Made by a program: the position numbers and the translations under genes. Positions 9,751 through 17,113 of a stretch of DNA of 64,000 bases are shown here, piece after piece (position 1 is the stretch's first letter; every line of letters begins with the position of its first letter). Below the pieces are notes generated by a model. The model saw only the letters and a program-made list of their open reading frames with translations, searched no databases and was not told the origin of the DNA. Source of the DNA: Catenovulum sediminis (GTDB lineage Bacteria > Pseudomonadota > Gammaproteobacteria > Enterobacterales > Alteromonadaceae). The stretch covers positions 558,001 through 622,000 of the forward strand of contig NZ_CP041660.1 in assembly GCF_007289895.1 (NCBI RefSeq), read 5' to 3'.

Positions 9751-9987
9751 TTAATCTATATAGCCTAATAGCCTACCTTCTTTAAAAACACCTGTTTGCT
9801 TCCAATAATGCCGATAAGATATTTCGCTGAACCTTACTGTTCGAATTTCATCGGACACAGCTTCAACTGAACCTAAATGATCTCTATGCGCATATTCAAT
9901 ATGATTTTCTATTCCGGTAAAAACATAAGGACCTGTATATATATTAACACTGGATTTGATATGCTTAACGCGGCTGCGATCTGAATT
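9751..9987 (-). pseudogene. Rhs/YD-repeat protein fragment
   Basis: Reverse-strand open frame of 78 codons without a start codon; an in-frame stop lies just upstream. It contains DRSRVKHIKSS, YVFTGIENHIEY and HRDHLGSVEAVSDE. The HxDHLGS block is the hallmark of the Rhs repeat-associated core that precedes the variable toxin tip. It therefore looks like the 3' stump of an Rhs polymorphic toxin gene. Its start abuts the end of the fructan locus. Confidence 0.7.
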
Positions 9988-10057
9988 TTATATGTCTAAA
10001 TTCAGGCCCACTATTAATAAAAGCACGGAACCCAATTTGGTTCCGTGCTAAGTTTAA

Positions 10058-12007
10058 CTACTGCTCGAGCTGAGTTGCACTCATATGAATGTGGTCAAAT
10101 GAAAGGAAACCACATCCGCCCGATTCATTATCGAAGAGCTCAACTTGTACGCTTTGGTCAATATAGTCAGACAAGTCTAAAGTATGCCAGTTGGTGTCCA
10201 CTACCCCACCTGCGCCTAACCAAGCTTGGTTACAGGTTTGCGGCTGGGTAATAGCTACCTCTTCACCGTTGGCATTTAACACTTTTAAGCCAACTGCTTT
10301 GCCTGCATCGCCACCGCCTAGATTAACATTTAAATAAGGACGTTCTGCATTGACCACAAATTGTGGTGAAGTGATTGTGCCAGTAGGTGCATCGCAACCA
10401 CTCGCGTTGTCATTAATTTCACAAGTTGAACCGGCTGATAAACCTATAACTTGAGCATTTTTTTCACCATTATCACCTGAGTGATTATCCGGTAAAAAAG
10501 TCCAGCCTGATGTACCTTCAGCTGGGACAAAGTCACCCGTTGCCTGCCAGCCATTGGCAATCATAGCGGCGGGGTTGTCAAAACTGGCAATAACCTGGGC
10601 AAAACTATCGTCTGCCACAGTAACATTAGCAACGCTTTGATCAGGATTTACTTCTTTATAATCATTTGCCGGCCCTGCTGAGGCGCTCATATGTAAATGG
10701 TCAAAGGCAATAAAACCACAACCAGCGTCTTCATTATCGTAAATTTCAACTCTAACATTCTGGCCAATAAAATCGGTTAAATCGTGAGATACCCAGTTGT
10801 GATCGCCTTTTACAAATGCATCTCCACAGGTGCCCGGGTTGTAGCTGGCGATTTCACTGCCATCTGCAGCTAATATTTTCATACCAACGTCATTGCTGCC
10901 TTCTGGGTTACCACCCGATAACAACATATTTAACACAGGGCGCGCTTCGTTCACCAAAAATAGCGGCGATGTTAGTGTGCCTGTTGGCGCATCACAGCCA
11001 GCTTCATTTTCGTTGATTTCACAAGTTGATGCCGCGTGCAAGCCAACTACGCCAGCAGCTGGTGTATCACCCGTCATGTTTTTATCCGGTAAAAATGCCC
11101 AGCTAGTAGCGCTGGCCGGAGATGCAAAAGCGCCTGTCGCACTCCAACCACTCTCTAACATAGCCTGTGCATCATCAAAACTACCGATAACTTGGCTAAA
11201 TGAGTCGTTCGATACGCTCACATTCAATAAAGACTGATCAACATCTGTTTCTGAATAATCGGTTACCAATGAAGCAAATGCACTCATATGTAAATGATCA
11301 AATGCAATAAAACCGCAACCTGCGTCTTCGTTATCGTAAATTTCAACTTGAACAAATTTTCCAGCGTATGTCGTTAAATCTATGCTTTGCCAATCGTCGT
11401 TTGATTTATTCCAAGCACCGCCACAATTGCCTGGGTTCATGCGTGTAACTTCATTGCCGCTTTCATCTAATACTCTTATGCCGACATCATTGCTCCCTTC
11501 AGGGTTACCGCCGGACATCAGCAATCTTAAATATGGGCGCGCAGATTCCACTTTAAAAAATGGTGATAATAAAGTTCCAGTTGGGCCATCACAGCCTTGC
11601 GCATTTTCGTTAATTTCACAGGTAGAAACACCGTGCAAACCAACAAATGCGGTTGGCTCAGTTTCATTAGATGCTTGGTTGTCTGGCAAAAACGCCCAGC
11701 TTGCAGCGCTTGCCGGGTTATCAAAGGCGCCACTAGCCACCCAACCGGCATCTAAAGTTGCAGTCGCATTGTCGAAACTGCCAATCACTTGAGTAAACGC
11801 ATCAGGCGCGACACTGACATTGTTGAGTGTTTGATCTACGCCAGTTTCTTGATAAGACTCTTTTGGCGGCTCGGGTGGATCGGATATCACCACTTCAGTA
11901 TTTCCGGAATTCACCGTTTGAGTTGGCGCATCTTCAATGCCGGTTTTGCAACCCGCTAATGCAATCGTGAGTGCGGTTAATCCCGCTATAGAACTTAAAT
12001 TTTTCAT
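10058..12007 (-). CDS. three-module surface lipoprotein, probable glycan-binding protein
   Basis: 649 residues from the ATG at 12007, chosen because it gives a clean lipoprotein signal with lipobox ALAGC (Cys20); a longer frame exists but adds an unlikely leader. After a short linker the protein is three tandem modules of about 190 residues (~52-242, ~250-440, ~447-649). Each has an SFDN...GW start, a WAFLPD segment, four conserved cysteines (STCEIN, GCD, a later Cys and AGCGF) and an FDHLHMS end. The modules resemble those of the GH32 proteins but carry extra cysteines. No catalytic domain is visible. By position downstream of SusCD it could do the job of a surface glycan-binding protein (inference). 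Two operator palindromes lie upstream, so it probably has its own promoter. Confidence 0.75.
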   Translation of the reverse strand: MKNLSSIAGLTALTIALAGCKTGIEDAPTQTVNSGNTEVVISDPPEPPKESYQETGVDQTLNNVSVAPDAFTQVIGSFDNATATLDAGWVASGAFDNPASAASWAFLPDNQASNETEPTAFVGLHGVSTCEINENAQGCDGPTGTLLSPFFKVESARPYLRLLMSGGNPEGSNDVGIRVLDESGNEVTRMNPGNCGGAWNKSNDDWQSIDLTTYAGKFVQVEIYDNEDAGCGFIAFDHLHMSAFASLVTDYSETDVDQSLLNVSVSNDSFSQVIGSFDDAQAMLESGWSATGAFASPASATSWAFLPDKNMTGDTPAAGVVGLHAASTCEINENEAGCDAPTGTLTSPLFLVNEARPVLNMLLSGGNPEGSNDVGMKILAADGSEIASYNPGTCGDAFVKGDHNWVSHDLTDFIGQNVRVEIYDNEDAGCGFIAFDHLHMSASAGPANDYKEVNPDQSVANVTVADDSFAQVIASFDNPAAMIANGWQATGDFVPAEGTSGWTFLPDNHSGDNGEKNAQVIGLSAGSTCEINDNASGCDAPTGTITSPQFVVNAERPYLNVNLGGGDAGKAVGLKVLNANGEEVAITQPQTCNQAWLGAGGVVDTNWHTLDLSDYIDQSVQVELFDNESGGCGFLSFDHIHMSATQLEQ

Positions 12008-12033
12008 TTCTGATCCCCATGAATAAAAACAAT

Positions 12034-12045
12034 AACAACGTTGTT
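12034..12045. promoter_or_regulatory. operator palindrome for the LacI-type regulator
   Basis: Perfect AACAACGTTGTT, 27 bp upstream of the three-module lipoprotein start. Confidence 0.75.
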
Positions 12046-12137
12046 TTATTTGAGTGTAAAAATCCACCTAAATAGTCACGTTGTATCTTGTTCAAACTAT
12101 CTTGAGTTACAAGGTGCTGCTTGCAACCCAATAAATT

Positions 12138-12149
12138 AACAACGTTGTT
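12138..12149. promoter_or_regulatory. second operator palindrome upstream of the lipoprotein gene
   Basis: Perfect AACAACGTTGTT, 104 bp from the copy at 12034, centre to centre. Two sites at about ten helical turns could allow looping by a tetrameric LacI-type protein (inference). Confidence 0.72.
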
Positions 12150-12197
12150 TTAATATATTTAATAACAACCCGATTTGCAACATTTACAACAAATATT

Positions 12198-15100
12198 TTA
12201 CTCTTTAGTGATAACAAAGGCCTGATTAAACGCAACTTGCTGTTGTGTGGTTGTGCTACCATCTGGCCATACAACTTCTACGTGCGTTATGCTCTGAGCT
12301 TGCCCCAATCCAAAATAAACAACCGCTGGATTATTAGACATATAGTTTGAGTTTAATGTCAGCCATTTTGTTTGACTGCCGACATCAGTCACTACCGTTA
12401 CTTTTGCGCCAATCGCCTGCCGATTATTTCCTGATTGCTGAAGTTGAATATTTAAATAATTACCTTGATTATTGTTCCTATACAACTGAGGTGCTTTACC
12501 GTTGTGGGCGATTAGGATGTCTTGGTCACCATCGTTATCAAAATCAAAACAACTTATCCCGCGGCCTTGACCCGTGTGTGAGATCCCCCACTCAACAGAT
12601 TCTTCTGTAAACGTCGAATTCTGTTGATTGATATATAAGCGGCTTGGGTCATCAAAAAATTGGCTGACTTCTGATTCACTGGCAATACGGCCATCTGTCA
12701 TACCGTTGGTGTGAAATAAATCATCCCAACCGTCTTGGTTGAAGTCGGCGAAACACGCTCCCCACCCCCAATAACCGAAACGTACACCTGTACTTTCTGT
12801 GGTATCAATCCATGTGCCGTTATCGTTTCTATACATTCTATTGCCCGATTCTCCGCCATCGTACGCTTTATGAACTGATGGATTCCAAATGGATGATACA
12901 AACCAGTCTAAGTCGCCATCATTGTCATAATCACCTAGCGCACTGCCCATGCCGTTTTCATCCGTTATACTGCTTGGTGTTACATCGATAAATCCTGCCT
13001 CGCCAGTATTTTTTAGCACTTGCGATGTACCAAAATCTGCAGCTATAAGGATGTCTAAGCGACCATCTTGATCGTAGTCGTAAAACGCTGGGGTAAATTG
13101 CATATCAATATCACCGTATAATTGCGACCTACGAGTTGGCGGCAATAAGTGGCTAACATCGGTAAACGTGCCATTATCATTACGCCATAAATTTTCACGA
13201 CTCACTGGTTTTATCCGCCCTGTGTTCCAATGGGTTACGTATAAATCTAAATCGCCATCGGCATCATAATCACCTGCTGCAATAGAGTGCGAGAAACGGC
13301 TAAACTGCAATCCTTTTTTGCTTGTGTCTTCAACAAACCCGTTCCCTGCCTGATTGATAAATACTTGCAAATAGCCCATGTTGATATCGTCGTTAAGCAC
13401 AATTAAATCCGGCCAAGTATCTGCATTTAAATCGATAAATAGCGAGCTAAAGTGAATACCTTGTAAACTGGCTAAGTAAGTTGAGGTTACTTCTTCATAT
13501 ACACCTTGGTTGTTTCTAAACAATTTACCGGGCTGATTACCATGGCTCACAAATATATCTAGCCAACCATCCTGATCGATATCCGCGACACTGACCCCAC
13601 CCGCTATGGTGTGCATTTCGTCGGTAAATTCAGCTGCTGATAAACTATAGTCTAAGCCTGTTAACGAACTGGCGTAGGTAAATGCAGCGGTTTCGTCGAT
13701 ATCTTGTTCGGCTCCGTCACCGCTGTGAATGGGTGGTTGCCAAGTATTAACCTGCTCACTGAAGGTTGCAAAATCAGGGGATAACAATGCCAGCTCTGCC
13801 GTATCATGAGATTCGCTAGCAAGCGATTCTGTTTCAACCCAAGCTTGTAGACATGCTTGGCTTTTCGTGCAAGGGTCAGTTAACGTTTTTAAAAATGCAA
13901 CTAAGTCATTTATATTGCTCTGGCCAAATACAGATGTAGCCAACAAGTCTCTGTCTGGCGAGGTTTGCCAAATTTCAAATGCGCGACTGCTGCGATCTTT
14001 GTTGCGCTGGCTGTCTACCGGTAAATGCGCAAATAATGGGTTGTCGTTTAATGTATAGTCAAATTCGTTTAACGCTTTTTCAACACCAACATGGTGTTTA
14101 ACAATTTGCTCTAACGTTAAATATGCACCCGAGTGCCCGTAAGGCGCAGTCACCTCTATGTTCAATAAACTAGGTGTACGGAAGCTGTATTTGTCTTGCT
14201 GCAACGAGGTTACGAGTGCACGACCGGTGTCAAAAGCAGCTGTATTTTTGCCGCGACCAATTTGCGGTACAGCAATATTATGAAATTGATTGTCGGTAAA
14301 ACCTGCACCACTGTGGCAGGCATTACAGCCGTAACCACCTTGTCCAAGCGGCTTGTAAAACAATAATGCACCTTTTTTGGCTGATTCTGAAATTGCCGTT
14401 TTGTCACCTGCCAAATAGTCAAACCAAGGGGATTCAATAAATACTTGCGATTTTTGGTAGTGTGCAAGTGCTTTAGCAATATTATCTACTGTCACTAAAT
14501 TTTCTGCATTGTCGCTATTGTCTGAAGCAAAGGCCTCTGAAAAAAGCGTTAACCATGTTTGTTTTTGTTGTAGTTTATTGATTAATAATTGGCGCTTTTC
14601 AGTATTGGATTTACCCGCATCACTACCATGACCAAACATCTCGTTGGTTGATACAATTGGAAAGCGCGCTTGCGCTTCTACTAAGTCAACGCCAACATTT
14701 GGGTCGGCTTGTTTTGCGATGCTATCAGGTGTTTTTATCCCGTCTGCTAATTGTTCTATGCGACCATCCCAAAACATATGGTCGGTATATACATGCAGAT
14801 TAAATGTGGTTTGTGCATTTCGTGGCACATTTGGCCCACCGTCTGCCAAAGGGTCTTTACTGCGCTCTCCATCATGCGTTCTGCCCGGCCCAATCATATT
14901 TTTATTTAACGAATCAACACCAATAGGTAAAGACAATGCATCGCCCCCACCTAATTCAGGATGATGGCAAGATACACACGCCACGTCATCTTGCATGCTC
15001 AAGTCTGTGCTAAAGAAAAGGGCTTTACCCAACTGAAAAACAGCACCTTGTGCTTTTAAATCATGCTGTGGTTTAACAGACGTTGTATTAAAAGATTGAA

Positions 15101-15257
15101 GCGCTGCTAGGCGCTCGATTTCATCATCTATAGTTTGTTCTGTTTGTGGTTGTTCTGGTGTGGGTGTGTCTGAGTTACCATTCGAAGCATCAGAATTTGA
15201 ACCGCCACCACAGCTAATCAGTGTTGATAAGAACAAAACAAAGTATAGATAACGCAT
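12198..15257 (-). CDS. di-haem cytochrome c peroxidase fused to FG-GAP repeats and ASPIC/UnbV domain
   Basis: 1019 residues, with lipoprotein signal LISC (Cys16). Residues ~45-470 are a MauG/CcpA-type di-haem peroxidase with two haem-binding CxxCH motifs (94-98 and 311-315). Residues ~530-940 carry FG-GAP/VCBS-type repeats with many Ca-binding DxDxDG loops (DQDGWLD, DADGDLD, DNDGDLD). Residues ~945-1015 fit the ASPIC/UnbV domain of CRTAC1-like proteins (VVWPDGSTT). FG-GAP/ASPIC proteins are often neighbours of SusCD in marine Bacteroidota (known from general genomics); the fused peroxidase is the odd part. It follows susD by 55 bp and is probably co-transcribed. Substrate and redox role are unknown. 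Confidence 0.88.
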   Translation of the reverse strand: MRYLYFVLFLSTLISCGGGSNSDASNGNSDTPTPEQPQTEQTIDDEIERLAALQSFNTTSVKPQHDLKAQGAVFQLGKALFFSTDLSMQDDVACVSCHHPELGGGDALSLPIGVDSLNKNMIGPGRTHDGERSKDPLADGGPNVPRNAQTTFNLHVYTDHMFWDGRIEQLADGIKTPDSIAKQADPNVGVDLVEAQARFPIVSTNEMFGHGSDAGKSNTEKRQLLINKLQQKQTWLTLFSEAFASDNSDNAENLVTVDNIAKALAHYQKSQVFIESPWFDYLAGDKTAISESAKKGALLFYKPLGQGGYGCNACHSGAGFTDNQFHNIAVPQIGRGKNTAAFDTGRALVTSLQQDKYSFRTPSLLNIEVTAPYGHSGAYLTLEQIVKHHVGVEKALNEFDYTLNDNPLFAHLPVDSQRNKDRSSRAFEIWQTSPDRDLLATSVFGQSNINDLVAFLKTLTDPCTKSQACLQAWVETESLASESHDTAELALLSPDFATFSEQVNTWQPPIHSGDGAEQDIDETAAFTYASSLTGLDYSLSAAEFTDEMHTIAGGVSVADIDQDGWLDIFVSHGNQPGKLFRNNQGVYEEVTSTYLASLQGIHFSSLFIDLNADTWPDLIVLNDDINMGYLQVFINQAGNGFVEDTSKKGLQFSRFSHSIAAGDYDADGDLDLYVTHWNTGRIKPVSRENLWRNDNGTFTDVSHLLPPTRRSQLYGDIDMQFTPAFYDYDQDGRLDILIAADFGTSQVLKNTGEAGFIDVTPSSITDENGMGSALGDYDNDGDLDWFVSSIWNPSVHKAYDGGESGNRMYRNDNGTWIDTTESTGVRFGYWGWGACFADFNQDGWDDLFHTNGMTDGRIASESEVSQFFDDPSRLYINQQNSTFTEESVEWGISHTGQGRGISCFDFDNDGDQDILIAHNGKAPQLYRNNNQGNYLNIQLQQSGNNRQAIGAKVTVVTDVGSQTKWLTLNSNYMSNNPAVVYFGLGQAQSITHVEVVWPDGSTTTQQQVAFNQAFVITKE

Positions 15258-15277
15258 ATTTACCTCTTACAAAAGCA

Positions 15278-15300
15278 GGGTTGCAGCATAGCTGCAACCC
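15278..15300 (-). other. strong intercistronic hairpin after susD
   Basis: Perfect 10-bp stem GGGTTGCAGC / GCTGCAACCC with a three-base loop, between susD and the peroxidase fusion gene. The minus strand has only a short T stretch after it. It may act as a partial terminator or as an mRNA-stabilising hairpin that sets susCD expression above the downstream gene. Confidence 0.6.
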
Positions 15301-15312
15301 CTTTAAAGCAGA

Positions 15313-17067
15313 TTAATAACCTGGGTTTTGCACGTACTCTTTGCCGTTGCGGCTTAAGATGATTTGCTCTAACGGAATAGGTAAATATTCATGTTTACCT
15401 GCCGTGAATTGAGCACCCGCTAAGTAAGCTTTACGCTCCATTTCTTTAGGGAAATAGCTGTCATTTAACCAAGATGCAGCAACGCCCCAGCGAACTAAAT
15501 CAAAGAATCTATGCCCTTCTAAGCCTAATTCTAGACGACGCTCCCAACGTAACGCTTTACGCGCTTCATCTTGGTCAACAAATGCTTGGCTATACTCTTC
15601 AACTTTGTAGTTACTTTGTACACCAGCAGTAGTTAATTTGTCTGTGCTATTTTTGGCTCGGGTACGCAATTGATTAATCAATCCACGTGCTTTTTCTAAA
15701 TTGTCATTACCACCAATTTCAATCAAAGCTTCGGCTTGCATTAACAATACATCTGAATAACGCAAGATAGGTGTGTTCATTGAAGTTAAGGTAAATGGTT
15801 TAACATCGTTATTACCGTTTTTCATTAAACAGTTACATGAAGGTAATTCGAGTTCTTTTATCGAAGTATGTGAACCATATTGATCCGCTTTACGAGCCCA
15901 GTCAGCGCCGCCATGCACTACATTGGCGTCATACTTAACGGGTTTATCTTCCATCGCAACCGTATGGTCTAAGCGAGGGTCAACCGGATCGGCATAAACG
16001 TAAATAGTGTCATTGTAGCTGTCGAACAAAGGTAGACCTGTTGTCGCATCTGTTTTAAACGCATTGACAAAATTGTCTGTTGGCACATGGAAACCACAAC
16101 AACCGTAAAAACCGTCAATTTCAGCTTGCGGGCCGTTTAGGGCAAACGCAAACGCGCCTTTACCATCTTGCGAACCATCTTGCTGAGAACGCTGAATAGA
16201 AAAGACTGATTCATTACTATTTTCGTGTTCGTACAAGAAGTTATTTGCGTAATCGTCATTTAATGCATATTCACCCGATGAAATGATACTTTCGGTTAAG
16301 CTCACGACCTCTGCCAATTCATTTTGGTTAATGCTAGTCACTTGATGATTTTCATCTTGTACATAAGCTTTAAACAATAATGCTTTTGCTTGGAAAGCTT
16401 GCGCTGAATATTTATTTGCTCGACCTACATCATCTTGTACTTCAGGCAAATTATTTGCAGCAAAGGCAAACTCATCCACAATAAACTGCCAACTTTCTTG
16501 GTCGGTCATATCACGGTTACCAATTTGCGCAACTTCAGCCGGTAAAGCGTCTGCTGGTATAACCGGTATATGTTTATAATGAATCTTCAACCAAAAATAA
16601 AAGATTGCGCGCACAAATCTAAGCTCTGCTTCTTTAGCGGGCTCATCTGCATTAGCAGCTTGCATTGCTGACAAGGCCGCATTGGCACGTGAAACGGCCG
16701 CATACCAGCGTACCCATTGGTTGTTGTTAATATCAATAAAGTCACGAGGTAACTGAGATAAGTCGGGCTTTAGGCCAGTAAAAACTGAAAGTTCATGTCC
16801 CCACTGTACATCATCAATCCCATCTCCCCCTTTATGTGCATCACCGGCACGTAGATTACCAGTGAGCCAAAATGAATGTGGAATTGAGTAGTGATCGTTA
16901 CCTAAGAATGCATAGGCCGCAATAACTAAACGATCGATATTATCTTCTTCTGTTACTGCATCTGGCCCAAGCACGGCTTTCGGTTCTGGTTCGTCTAAAT
17001 CGGCCCCACATGCTGAAAGCATGCCCGCCAATACGGATGCGCTAATAAGTTTTTTTAAGTTTTTCAT
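15313..17067 (-). CDS. SusD/RagB-like outer-membrane glycan-binding lipoprotein
   Basis: 584 residues from the ATG at 17067, chosen because it gives a lipoprotein signal with MLSAC (Cys20); the upstream extension has no such signal. SusD family marks are ELRFVRAIFYFWLKIHY followed by IPVIPAD, the LRYSDVLLMQAEALIEIG segment, and the C-terminal RWERRLELGLEGHRFFDLVRWG signature. SusD forms the lid over a SusC TonB-dependent transporter and captures oligosaccharides. It lies 46 bp downstream of the SusC gene. SusD is a hallmark of Bacteroidota, so its presence among gammaproteobacterial genes points to horizontal acquisition. Confidence 0.93.
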   Translation of the reverse strand: MKNLKKLISASVLAGMLSACGADLDEPEPKAVLGPDAVTEEDNIDRLVIAAYAFLGNDHYSIPHSFWLTGNLRAGDAHKGGDGIDDVQWGHELSVFTGLKPDLSQLPRDFIDINNNQWVRWYAAVSRANAALSAMQAANADEPAKEAELRFVRAIFYFWLKIHYKHIPVIPADALPAEVAQIGNRDMTDQESWQFIVDEFAFAANNLPEVQDDVGRANKYSAQAFQAKALLFKAYVQDENHQVTSINQNELAEVVSLTESIISSGEYALNDDYANNFLYEHENSNESVFSIQRSQQDGSQDGKGAFAFALNGPQAEIDGFYGCCGFHVPTDNFVNAFKTDATTGLPLFDSYNDTIYVYADPVDPRLDHTVAMEDKPVKYDANVVHGGADWARKADQYGSHTSIKELELPSCNCLMKNGNNDVKPFTLTSMNTPILRYSDVLLMQAEALIEIGGNDNLEKARGLINQLRTRAKNSTDKLTTAGVQSNYKVEEYSQAFVDQDEARKALRWERRLELGLEGHRFFDLVRWGVAASWLNDSYFPKEMERKAYLAGAQFTAGKHEYLPIPLEQIILSRNGKEYVQNPGY

Positions 17068-17113
17068 AATCTTCTCTCTAAATACGTTTCCTGAGTTATT
17101 ACACATAGTTAGC

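Noticed and set aside
10893-11792. Plus-strand open frames inside the three-module lipoprotein gene
   Set aside because: Antisense shadows that repeat with the modules; the minus-strand frame has a lipoprotein signal and module conservation.
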